Assembly: GCF_002027705.1 (NCBI RefSeq)
Contig: NZ_MBTG01000066.1
Location: 239,134 to 303,133, forward strand
Length of the DNA stretch: 64,000 nucleotides
Source: Paenibacillus ferrarius
GTDB taxonomy: Bacteria > Bacillota > Bacilli > Paenibacillales > NBRC-103111
Direction of reading: 5' to 3'
The position numbers and the translations under genes are program-made. This document shows, piece after piece, positions 8,698 through 15,594 of the stretch. Positions within the stretch are counted from its first letter, which is position 1. Every line of letters begins with the position of its first letter. Under the pieces are notes generated by a model. That model did no database searches, was not told the origin of the DNA, and worked only from the letters and a program-made list of their open reading frames with translations.

Positions 8698-8976
8698 ATG
8701 GATATTTTGCTCAGTGTAATCATATTGTTTGGTATGTTTTTGAATCTTATTTTATCGGTTAGAGAAGGAAAAGATGAACGATGGAAACAAATAGTATACA
8801 GACCTCTGAACTATGCGTTTACTCTATTATTTATGGGTTATACATCGGGTACTCTACTCTCAAAACATTATAATTTTGACTTAGATACATTTAAATTGTA
8901 TTATGAGTACCTTTTTGCTGGTGTCTTAGTAATCTACATCGTACTTTTGGTTATCGAAAAAAGAAGACTTTCTTAA
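8698..8976 (+). CDS. Small integral membrane protein paired with XRE regulator
   Basis: The 92-residue product has three hydrophobic stretches, roughly residues 2-19, 36-53 and 70-85. It also has a basic loop after the first helix (VREGKDERWK) and a basic C-terminus (EKRRLS). It begins 5 bp after the XRE stop with GAGGAGG just upstream, so the pair is an operon. Companion proteins of this kind (DUF2178-like) are frequent next to YozG-like XRE regulators. I cannot assign a function. Confidence 0.7.
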   Translation: MDILLSVIILFGMFLNLILSVREGKDERWKQIVYRPLNYAFTLLFMGYTSGTLLSKHYNFDLDTFKLYYEYLFAGVLVIYIVLLVIEKRRLS

Positions 8977-8985
8977 TTTTAAATA

Positions 8986-9757
8986 TTGAAGAAGGTAGTA
9001 GTTGTACCTGTAAGGACGCTTGAAATATTAGATGGTACTCAGCAAATTCATAAGAAACGAGTCGCTGCCTACTGTCGGGTGAGCACAGAGCACTTGCAGC
9101 AAAAAGAGAGTTACGAGAACCAGCTACGCCATTACACGCGATTCATCATAAGTAATCCAGATTGAGATTATGTAGATATCTACGCGGACGAGGGAATCTT
9201 CGGTACTGGAACCAAGCATCGTTCTGATTTTAATCGGATGATACAGGATGCGCGTGAGGGCAAGATCGACTTGATACTGGTCAAATCGATATCGAGATTT
9301 TCAAGGAATACGTTAGACTTGTTGAAATATGTGAGGGAAATGAGAAGTCTAGGAATAGCCGTACTATTCGAAAAAGAGAATCAATACGCTCGAGCCATTG
9401 TTGAAGATTGACGAGCAAATGGAACAATTGTAAACAGACCTCAAGGGATTAGTTAACCTAAAATTACGTGATCAAATCGAGGAGTCCGTATACGCAGAGG
9501 AGAATGCCAGAATATCTAAGGAACTGGATCAACTCCGGCAAAAGAAAGTCATAATTGAAAGGGATAACGACAACAAATCCCAAGTCACACAACGAGTAAA
9601 CGAAATTATACAGGTAATGAATGCACGACAGGATTTACTTGAACAATTTGACGATGAACTATTTAACGCGCTGATAGAGAAGATAATCATTCTCTCACCA
9701 ACACGTTATTTATTTACCTTGAAGAGTAGGTTGGAGATCGAAGAGTTCGAGGGGTAA
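8986..9757 (+). pseudogene. Broken large serine recombinase
   Basis: The N-terminal resolvase domain is recognisable: VAAYCRVSTEHLQQKESYENQ with the nucleophile Ser, then DIYADEGIFGTGTKHRSDFNRMIQDAREGKIDLILVKSISRFSRN. A TGA at 9163-9165 replaces an expected codon (NPD*DYVD). After about 9385 the frame changes and most of the central recombinase domain is missing. The remaining part reads as the C-terminal coiled coil (EENARISKELDQLRQKKVIIERD) and ends LIEKIIILSPTRYLF. Intact relatives have roughly 500 residues. This is the likely integrase that once mobilised the surrounding island and is now dead. Confidence 0.88.
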
Positions 9758-9826
9758 ACTCCAACCTTGTATGTAGAATTGAAATGATTTGACAGATGGC
9801 ATGGGTCGATTCCATGCTGTTAGTCG

Positions 9827-10126
9827 TCAGAACTCCAAATGGTTATTTTTCAGATAAAGGTTCATTTCCCTGATCATCCCCATGCCATCCTTAACCCCTT
9901 TCAGATAAAACCATTCCTTTTCAGCCGAATGCAGATACTGAACGGCATCTTCCCACTCCAACAGAATACCGTGAGCAGTACCATCCACTTGATTTTTCAA
10001 ATCCTTCAGCAATTTCGATGATTTCTGGATTAATGGGGCAATATGTTCCTGTTGTTCCACAGTGAGCGATAAATCATCAAACCTCTCGTGTGATCCCTTT
10101 AAAACCCATTCAGGCCATTCTTCCAT
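9827..10126 (-). CDS. Hypothetical protein, helical, 99 aa
   Basis: I do not recognise this protein. It is predicted to be mostly alpha-helical and soluble, beginning MEEWPEWVLKGSHERFDDL and containing AEKEWFYLKGVKDGMGMIREM near the C-terminus, with no Cys and no signal peptide. The start at 10126 is chosen for GGGAAGGGG about 9 nt upstream (10135-10143); the longer reading to 10189 would bury that site. It is the only minus-strand gene in the island. It faces the recombinase remnant, with a GCATGG/CCATGC dyad (9799-9817) between them. Confidence 0.6.
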   Translation of the reverse strand: MEEWPEWVLKGSHERFDDLSLTVEQQEHIAPLIQKSSKLLKDLKNQVDGTAHGILLEWEDAVQYLHSAEKEWFYLKGVKDGMGMIREMNLYLKNNHLEF

Positions 10127-10320
10127 AGTGATATCCCCTTCCCATTGTTCAAGTGTGTGTATGTTAACTCTGATGGGAAGGGATGGCAAGTTGTTTTGTA
10201 AACATTTTTTTGTAGGAATTTAATGGAAAATTTAAAGCTTGAATTATATACTAAGATGAGGGCAGTCGTGATTATTGGCTTTGAAAGAATGATTTTATTG
10301 GGTAAGTTCTAGGAGGGCGT

Positions 10321-10842
10321 ATGGACAAATCAGTAGTCATTGAAGAATACAATAAAGATTGGGCTTTAGAATATGAGCAGGAAGAAGGAAAAATAAAGGA
10401 GTTATTAGGTAATAAAGCAATTGCTATTGAACATATTGGGAGTACGTCTGTTCAAGGATTAGGTGCTAAACCCATCATAGACTTTATGGTTGGAGTTAAT
10501 GAATTGAATGAGGTTGATGAATTTATTGAACCCCTAGTGAAAATAGGGTATGAATATGTTTTTCATAAAGATTTTCCTAACAGAAGATTCTTTAGAAAAG
10601 GTCAATGGAGAGCTGGGACGCATCATTTGCATGTATATAGATGTGGAAGTGATGAATGGAACAATAATATTTTGTTTAGGGACTATTTGAGAACTCACCC
10701 TGATGTGCTTAGACAATATAATCAATTGAAGATGGACTTAGCAAAAAAATATCGTAATGATAGAACTTCGTATACAAATGCTAAGCATCCATTCATAACG
10801 AGCGTGATTGAGGAAGCTAGGAAAGAGCAAGGAAGTACATGA
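10321..10842 (+). CDS. GrpB family protein (UPF0157, nucleotidyltransferase-like)
   Basis: The 173-residue protein has the GrpB signatures YNKDWALEYEQE, AIEHIGSTSVQGLGAKPIIDFMVGV and HHLHVYRCGSDEWNNNILFRDYLRTHPDV. GrpB proteins resemble small nucleotidyltransferases (the GSTSVxGLxAKPIID segment corresponds to the nucleotidyltransferase GS...DxD region), but no biochemical role is established. AGGAGGG at 10311-10317 sits close to ATG 10321. It is common as a freestanding accessory gene in Bacillota, which fits its place in this island. Confidence 0.9.
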   Translation: MDKSVVIEEYNKDWALEYEQEEGKIKELLGNKAIAIEHIGSTSVQGLGAKPIIDFMVGVNELNEVDEFIEPLVKIGYEYVFHKDFPNRRFFRKGQWRAGTHHLHVYRCGSDEWNNNILFRDYLRTHPDVLRQYNQLKMDLAKKYRNDRTSYTNAKHPFITSVIEEARKEQGST

Positions 10843-10876
10843 AAGCACGATTTTATCGACAGTCTGGAGGAAAAAG

Positions 10877-11278
10877 ATGACAGTTGAAAAGTTGTATCTA
10901 AGGTACTTGGCAGATAAAGTCATGTATATTACATTGACGATTAATGAAAATGGGAAGTTAGATGGAATGTTCTCTCTTACGGAAATCGTTACCGTGGCAA
11001 CGCCGTTTATTACTTATGTACCCAATATATCTTCAACTTCCCACCCTTTTGTTGGAAAGTTAGAAGGCAATCAACTTAATTTTACATTTACAGGTAAAGC
11101 ACTTTCTCTTAATCCCGATTGGAAAGACCCATTTGATGGCGTAGTATGGGTTGGTGAGTCCCTCCAAAGTAAATTGATAATCAATGTAGGAGAGTACAAT
11201 GGGGAGTATTCAGAAGGGACGCTTGAAGAATATACAACTATGCTTGATGAATTGTATACAACATTGAATATCAAATAA
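10877..11278 (+). CDS. Hypothetical protein, 133 aa
   Basis: I do not recognise this protein. It is predicted to be beta-rich and soluble, with GKLDGMFSLTEIVTVATPFITYVP, then GNQLNFTFTGKAL, then a short helical tail (EEYTTMLDELYTTLNIK). ATG 10877 has GGAGG 6 nt upstream. The size, low GC and beta-rich plan resemble immunity-type or cassette-borne proteins, but there is no adjacent toxin, so that is only a possibility. A short repeat shared with 12747-12768 begins inside its stop region. Confidence 0.55.
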   Translation: MTVEKLYLRYLADKVMYITLTINENGKLDGMFSLTEIVTVATPFITYVPNISSTSHPFVGKLEGNQLNFTFTGKALSLNPDWKDPFDGVVWVGESLQSKLIINVGEYNGEYSEGTLEEYTTMLDELYTTLNIK

Positions 11279-11295
11279 AAGAGAAATTTTATTGG
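11272..11295 (+). repeat. Boundary repeat copy 1 (partial)
   Basis: CAAATAAAAGAGAAATTTTA followed by TTGG overlaps the end of the preceding gene. It closely matches 12747-12768 (CAATAAAAGAGAAGTTTTAT followed by TC). Each copy contains a small TAAAA/TTTTA dyad and sits at a gene boundary within the island. Confidence 0.5.
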
Positions 11296-11306
11296 TTGGA
11301 GGAAGT

Positions 11307-11738
11307 ATGCAGACATTTTCAGAATTAATTGCCACTTCAGATTTTTCAAAGGTATGGCAAAAGTTTATTATCCAATATCCAAATAAAAAGGACAGGCTTG
11401 AAAAGTTTAGTATGCTATATGAAAAACTGAAATTGACTATACCTGCAGATAACAAAACTAACATGTACATTTATATCAATGTGTTCCAAGAAGATATTGA
11501 TGGTGAATCGATATGTATAAATGAGTTTGATGAAGATGATGATTCACTCTTTTTTGACGTTAGTGGTAAAGACGACGAATGGACTGGCTACTCTATAGCA
11601 TCAAGCAAATTTAATGAATGGCTAGGCTACTACATTGACAAGGAGTCATTAGATGCTATGTCAAATGAGAGCTTTATCGCCCATTGCCTTTGGGAAATGA
11701 CGTTCTATTATGGATATGATGACACAGTGGCTAGATAA
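11307..11738 (+). CDS. DUF6557-like protein
   Basis: The 143-residue protein begins MQTFSELIATSDFSKVWQ. It contains acidic stretches (INEFDEDDDSLFFDVSGKDDEW) and ends with EWLGYYIDKESLDAMSNESFIAHCLWEMTFYYGYDD. This matches my memory of DUF6557 proteins, which share the N-terminal FSELI and the C-terminal AHCLWEMTFYG segments. No function is known. It is probably cytoplasmic. ATG 11307 follows GGAGG at 11298-11302; the TTG at 11292 is in frame but lacks a ribosome site. Confidence 0.7.
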   Translation: MQTFSELIATSDFSKVWQKFIIQYPNKKDRLEKFSMLYEKLKLTIPADNKTNMYIYINVFQEDIDGESICINEFDEDDDSLFFDVSGKDDEWTGYSIASSKFNEWLGYYIDKESLDAMSNESFIAHCLWEMTFYYGYDDTVAR

Positions 11739-11805
11739 ATATGGAATTTATTATGTGACAGGCGGACTTTAAATGAATATGGAACTAGGAAAGGAGCAGA
11801 ATAAC

Positions 11806-12093
11806 TTGGCATGTTATACTCTTCTGGTTGACCTATTATGGGAAGTAAGGAAACTGATAGATTCCCCAAATACTGATATTACTTGGTCAAATTATAGATC
11901 AGTAGAAGAAGTACTATCAGCATGTGATACATACATTGAAAGACTAAATGAAAATGATAAATCAGTCGTTACTGAATTAGAACTTCTTTTTGCCCCAACA
12001 GGTTCATTACAAGAGATATCCATAAGTAGTGGCTGGAGCAATGAATACATTGGATTATCAAGTCGCTTTGACGATATTGTTGGATGTAATTAA
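11806..12093 (+). CDS. Hypothetical protein, 95 aa
   Basis: I do not recognise this protein. It is short and mostly helical: LLVDLLWEVRKLIDS, then SVEEVLSACDTYIERLNENDKSVVTELELLFAPTGSLQEI, with a typical ending GLSSRFDDIVG. TTG 11806 is favoured because AAGGAG (11791-11796) is correctly spaced. An upstream in-frame ATG at 11773 has no ribosome site. The FAPTGSLQEISISSGW segment is reminiscent of small immunity-like proteins, but I cannot name a family. Confidence 0.5.
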   Translation: MACYTLLVDLLWEVRKLIDSPNTDITWSNYRSVEEVLSACDTYIERLNENDKSVVTELELLFAPTGSLQEISISSGWSNEYIGLSSRFDDIVGCN

Positions 12094-12122
12094 ATGAGCA
12101 ATATCATTGAAAGGAACAGGGT

Positions 12123-12305
12123 ATGTTGAAATGTCCAGAGAGATATTGCTTTTTTTGGCTAGATAAAGGTACTTGTGGTTGCACTTTTGGCACTTGTTCT
12201 AGGCTTGAAGCGGATAAAGAGAATAAAGATTGGTACGAACCAAATGAACCAGAACATGACAAGAATGGACTTCATTACGACTATTTCAAAAGTAACATTC
12301 AATAA
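12123..12305 (+). CDS. Small cysteine-rich protein, 60 aa
   Basis: I do not recognise this protein. It has five cysteines within the first 26 residues (CPERYCFF, then GTCGCTFGTC), followed by a charged tail rich in Glu, Asp and Asn. The Cys pattern could bind a metal. There is no signal peptide. AAAGGAAC at 12110-12117 lies upstream of ATG 12123. It may be a real small gene of the cassette-like run, but short length limits confidence. Confidence 0.45.
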   Translation: MLKCPERYCFFWLDKGTCGCTFGTCSRLEADKENKDWYEPNEPEHDKNGLHYDYFKSNIQ

Positions 12306-12322
12306 AACATGGATTTCATTTA

Positions 12323-12349
12323 GCTAACGGGCAGGATAGTGGAAGAATA
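12323..12349 (+). repeat. Boundary repeat copy 2 (GCTAACGG type)
   Basis: GCTAACGGGCAGGATAGTGG and the following AAGAATA resemble 12727-12752, sharing GCTAACGG, ATAGT and AA spacing. Each copy lies directly upstream of a small gene. The element looks like a recurring cassette boundary. Confidence 0.45.
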
Positions 12350-12382
12350 ATGAAAAAATGGAAAATACAAAGGGGATTAGAT

Positions 12383-12697
12383 ATGAATGGTTTGCTTAAT
12401 CTTGGTAGCCTCGTACTTGGACTAATCGCTTGGATACTTCCTGTTGTTAATCTCATGCGATATGGAAAACATGACCATAGGCATTGGGTCACTCTTTCGA
12501 TTATGAGCATCAGTGCTTGTGCAATTTCGCTATGTTTCCAGATTTTCTATAGCTATCATCTGGTAAAGAGTGAGGAGTGGTATGCTCTTATGGACACTAC
12601 GGGTGCTGTGGCGTCCGTCGCAGCAGTTCTTCTCATAGTAACCATCATATTAAATGCAATTACTTTGATTATATATCGTGACAGAACAGCAAAGTAG
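12383..12697 (+). CDS. Small integral membrane protein, three helices
   Basis: The 104-residue product has three hydrophobic segments: residues 5-25 (NLGSLVLGLIAWILPVVNLM), about 38-58 (LSIMSISACAISLCFQIFY) and 75-97 (ASVAAVLLIVTIILNAITLII). An HDHRHW motif sits in the first loop. Similar proteins in Bacillota are often labelled as cytochrome oxidase-like, but I see no redox ligands beyond these histidines. ATG 12383 has AAGGGG at 12370-12375, which decides the start over ATG 12350. The function is unknown. Confidence 0.6.
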   Translation: MNGLLNLGSLVLGLIAWILPVVNLMRYGKHDHRHWVTLSIMSISACAISLCFQIFYSYHLVKSEEWYALMDTTGAVASVAAVLLIVTIILNAITLIIYRDRTAK

Positions 12698-12726
12698 AAT
12701 GTCAAAAATAACAACGTAGTTTTTAC

Positions 12727-12768
12727 GCTAACGGAGAACAATAGTTCAATAAAAGAGAAGTTTTATTC
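12727..12768 (+). repeat. Boundary repeat copy 3 (full-length)
   Basis: GCTAACGG (12727-12734) resembles copy 2, and CAATAAAAGAGAAGTTTTAT (12747 onward) resembles copy 1, so this copy joins both halves. It lies between the three-helix membrane protein and the thioredoxin-like gene. Confidence 0.45.
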
Positions 12769-12839
12769 TTTGATTTCAGAAAAATCGTCAAAACCGAAAA
12801 AATGGTACATATATTCTTTTTAGGGAGCTGTAAAACATA

Positions 12840-13343
12840 ATGTTTCGAAAAAAAGCTGCAAGTATGATTTTAATTTTGATTTTAGGTCTCGTTGCAGTAA
12901 CCATTTATAATAACTTTCAGAGTAGAGATACAAAGGATGTAGTTATACCCCTGAGGGATCTGGGAGGAAACGAAGAGCGCATTGTTTTTAGAGATAAGCC
13001 AACAGCTATTCTTTTCTTCACTTCATGGTGTCCGTACTGTAATGAAGATGCTCCTAAAATTGTATCTATTTATGAAAAGTATAAGAATGAAATTAATTTA
13101 TATGGTATTAATCTGATCAATCGAGATGATCGTGTTAAAGTGGATCAATATGTCCGAAGATATAATATTGGTTATCCCATACTACTGGATGAGGACAGTA
13201 GTTTATATAAAAAATACGGATCACCGGGGTTCCCTACCCTTGTTTTTTTTGATAAAAATGGGAAAGAAACGAAAAGGATGGTTGGTTCTACAAGCCAAAA
13301 TTTAATTGATGAACAATTTAAAAGAGCGTTGACAAACTTTTGA
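12840..13343 (+). CDS. Membrane-anchored thioredoxin-like protein (ResA/TlpA type)
   Basis: The 167-residue protein has an N-terminal uncleaved anchor (about residues 7-24: ASMILILILGLVAVTIYNN) and a thioredoxin fold outside the membrane. The active site is FFTSWCPYCNED (CPYC), and the cis-Pro region reads YGSPGFPTLVFFDKNGKE. ResA/TlpA-type proteins reduce or isomerise extracytoplasmic thiols. It sits at the right end of the island, not next to cytochrome biogenesis genes, so the substrate is unknown. The ribosome site AGGGAG (12822-12827) is rather far from ATG 12840. A short GACGAA/TTCGTC hairpin (13342-13357) follows the stop. Confidence 0.85.
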   Translation: MFRKKAASMILILILGLVAVTIYNNFQSRDTKDVVIPLRDLGGNEERIVFRDKPTAILFFTSWCPYCNEDAPKIVSIYEKYKNEINLYGINLINRDDRVKVDQYVRRYNIGYPILLDEDSSLYKKYGSPGFPTLVFFDKNGKETKRMVGSTSQNLIDEQFKRALTNF

Positions 13344-13411
13344 CGAAGGAATTCGTCTTTGCCAACTGCTTACTTCATCAAAAACCATTATATCCCTTTC
13401 ACCGTCTCCAC

Positions 13412-13438
13412 ACATGTGGAGTGCGTGGTAAGGATATA
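13412..13438 (+). repeat. Right 27-bp direct repeat flanking accessory island
   Basis: This is the partner of 7906-7932. It begins CATGTGGAGTGCGTGGTA and ends ATATAT, with 23 of 27 identical. It also forms part of a TCCACACATGTGGA palindrome at 13406-13419. It is a candidate diverged attachment site. Confidence 0.5.
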
Positions 13439-13508
13439 TTTTGAAGAGTAAAATAATCGGCAAGTGTTAAGCCCTTAGAAATTATGAGAGGGCTATTTCG
13501 TATTATTA

Positions 13509-13541
13509 GGTCAGCCAGAAAAATCTGGTTGGCCTTTTTTT
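13509..13541 (+). terminator. Strong rho-independent terminator
   Basis: GGTCAGCCAGA pairs with TCTGGTTGGCC around AAAA and is followed by seven T. Just upstream, AGCCCT/AGGGCT (about 13470-13495) forms a weaker hairpin. Together they isolate the IS110 element from the thioredoxin-like gene. Confidence 0.8.
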
Positions 13542-13557
13542 AGGTTCGGTATAAGAT

Positions 13558-13737
13558 GGCGGTAGCCGGGAGAACGAGGGCTTTTTTGGGAGAAAACCCC
13601 GGAACAAAAACTGTTCTCTCACTGCCACTCAATAACCATGTTTGAGCTGGTAGAGACCTAGATCTCGTATCACAAGCGAAGCTATGGCGTTGGAGCTATC
13701 GTGGGAATGCCGGTGTAACTTGTAAAGGAATGGTGAA
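13558..13737 (+). ncRNA. Candidate bridge RNA / structured leader of IS110 element
   Basis: IS110-family elements carry a non-coding end that encodes a bridge RNA pairing with donor and target DNA. Here the 180 nt before the transposase fold well on inspection. GGCGGT (13558-13563) pairs with ACTGCC (13621-13626), and GGGAGAAC (13568-13575) pairs with GTTCTCTC (13613-13620), with an inner GGG/CCC hairpin at 13588-13599. The rest (13640-13737) contains further self-complementary stretches. Naming it a bridge RNA is inference from family knowledge and position. Confidence 0.45.
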
Positions 13738-14904
13738 ATGGAACCAGTTGTAGGGTTGGATGTGTCGAAAGGAATGAGTGTTGCTCAAGCATTTACTTCG
13801 CGAAACGTAGCGGTGGGGAAATCGAAAACTATCTTGCACACGGAGGATGGTTTTGAAGAATTTGGTGAATGGCTTGGAGAACTGCGCCAGAAAACGGGAA
13901 AAGAACCGGTAGTTGTTTTAGAAGCAACAGGGCACTATCATCGAGGGCTGGTGGTTTACATGGAACGAAGTGGTTTTTGCCACATGGTCATTAATCCTCT
14001 ACAATCCAAACGTGCAAAAGGCTCTCAACTACGAAAAGTAAAAACAGATGCTGCAGATGCATGGCATTTAGCAGAGATGTACTACCGTGGCGATGTTAAG
14101 CCTCATCGTAAAGGGGACGAGCAGCTATTAGAGCTCCAGCACCTCACAAGACAGCATGAGTTCATAACAGCGATGTATGTACAAGCCAAGCTAAATATGA
14201 GGGCGTTGCTTGACCAAGTGTTTCCTTCATACGAAGCTGTCTTTTATGATTTGTATTCCTCAACAGCGTTGCGCGTTTTACATCAATATTTAAGCGGTGT
14301 GACGATCACAGAGGAAACAATTCGGGAAACCGTACAAAGGTCACATAGTCAAACTTGGATCAAGGGGAAGCTGGCACAACTCCAAAGCATTGCTCCAATC
14401 AAAGGACAGAGCCCTGCACAAACAATAGCTTTACAAAGCATGCTGAGCTTGCTGATTGCATTCCAAGAGCAACTGGGGCACATGGAGCAGCAGATTGAGG
14501 AAACGGTCGTCGTGATCCCCGAAGTGGCGCTTCTTAAAACAATCCCTGGTGTTGGTGATAAATTAGCTGCCGCGTTGGTTGCTGAAATCGGAGATGCTAA
14601 TCAATTTGGACATGCCAAACAGCTTGTAGCTTATGCAGGACTCGACCCTAGTGTTTTCAGTTCAGGCAAGTTCACTGCTTCAAGCAGCAAAATCACCAAA
14701 CGAGGTTCCAAGCGTTTAAGGCGAGCGTTATATATAGCGGTGCAATGTGGTTTGCGCAAAGGGCAAAATGAACGAATTAAGGCCTACTATGATAAGAAAA
14801 AGAAAGAGGGCAAGCCCTACAAGGTGGCCGTGATCGCTTGCGCCAACAAGCTTCTCCATCACGTCTATGCCATCCTGACCCGAGGCGAGCCCTATCGCAT
14901 GTAA
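13738..14904 (+). CDS. IS110-family DEDD transposase
   Basis: This 388-residue RuvC-like recombinase works with a bridge RNA. The N-terminal DEDD domain shows GLDVSKGMS with the first Asp, VVVLEATGHYH with the Glu, and KVKTDAADAWHLAEM with the two final Asp. The C-terminal transposase_20 region has LLKTIPGVGDKLAAALVAEIGDANQFGHAKQLVAYAGLDPSVFSSG and the conserved Ser segment KRGSKRLRRALYIA. The length matches full-length members and there is no internal stop, so it is probably active or recently so. AAAGGAATGG lies just before ATG 13738. Confidence 0.95.
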   Translation: MEPVVGLDVSKGMSVAQAFTSRNVAVGKSKTILHTEDGFEEFGEWLGELRQKTGKEPVVVLEATGHYHRGLVVYMERSGFCHMVINPLQSKRAKGSQLRKVKTDAADAWHLAEMYYRGDVKPHRKGDEQLLELQHLTRQHEFITAMYVQAKLNMRALLDQVFPSYEAVFYDLYSSTALRVLHQYLSGVTITEETIRETVQRSHSQTWIKGKLAQLQSIAPIKGQSPAQTIALQSMLSLLIAFQEQLGHMEQQIEETVVVIPEVALLKTIPGVGDKLAAALVAEIGDANQFGHAKQLVAYAGLDPSVFSSGKFTASSSKITKRGSKRLRRALYIAVQCGLRKGQNERIKAYYDKKKKEGKPYKVAVIACANKLLHHVYAILTRGEPYRM

Positions 14905-14917
14905 CCAATAAATTCCA

Positions 14918-14948
14918 TAAACTTCCACGCCAATGGAGGTTTATTTGT
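14918..14948 (+). terminator. Hairpin after IS110 transposase
   Basis: TAAACTTCCA pairs with TGGAGGTTTA (one G-T wobble) around CGCCAA, followed by a T-rich run. It is a probable terminator of the transposase transcript. Confidence 0.6.
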
Positions 14949-15594
14949 CATTTCAAAAAACATTATAACAAAAATTATTTTAAGTACCAAGATAGAGATG
15001 CTTGACAAACATTAGCTGGTTTTTGTTTGCAAAAAATACAAAATCTTCACTCTTATTTACATAATTCGACAAAATGCTACATGGAAACTGAAATAACAAT
15101 AGTATAAAATTGGAAAAGTACTTAATTACTTCCGAAAGGAGCCTTGTTGTTGATTAGCCATAGCATGAGAACTACAAAATTACTTAGTTAGGGGATTACC
15201 AGCGTCGGGGACTGGTAATTATATTTAAGTATTTATTATCACGAAACGTCTAATTTCCATCAGTTTGCTACGTAAGTAACTAAGATTTGTGGGAACTTTG
15301 CTAGGAAACATCGAAGTAGTAGGAGATGGGGTTTTGGAAATAGGAACTGATAATGAGCATGTGCATTCTCTGGTGTAGAATGGGTTCAACCATAGTTCGG
15401 GTAAAACGGTGAGAGAAATCTATATTGACACCCCGAAGTAGAGAGAACTCTGTGGGGCGTTGAGTTTTGTTTGGACGGATACTTCATCAATACCGTGAGC
15501 CATGTAATTAGGGAAAATAAGATACAGCGTAAACTTACTGAGAGTTCATTTAATTAGTTTTAGGTATTTAACAAGCAGACGGAGGTATTTCTTT
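14949..15594 (+). other. Long intergenic region before secreted-protein genes
   Basis: No certain gene is visible in 646 bp. A TATAAAAT box lies near 15104. AAAGGAG (15136-15142) is followed by a 15-codon reading frame (TTG 15144 to TAG 15191), then by the hairpin ATTACCAG/CTGGTAAT (15195-15219). From 15289 to 15498 one frame reads like eroded coding sequence (LLGNIEVVGDGVLEIG...) broken by two TAG codons. CACCCC.../GGGGCG near 15430-15460 forms another hairpin. The region may be a long leader of the downstream gene. Confidence 0.35.

Larger units (their letters stand above)
13545..14950 (+). mobile_element. IS110-family insertion element (ends approximate)
   Basis: The element comprises a structured non-coding leader, one DEDD transposase gene and a short 3' tail with a terminator hairpin. 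IS110 elements lack the terminal inverted repeats of other IS families and usually make little or no target duplication, so the ends cannot be fixed from one copy. The stated limits are the interval between the upstream terminator and the hairpin after the gene. Confidence 0.6.
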
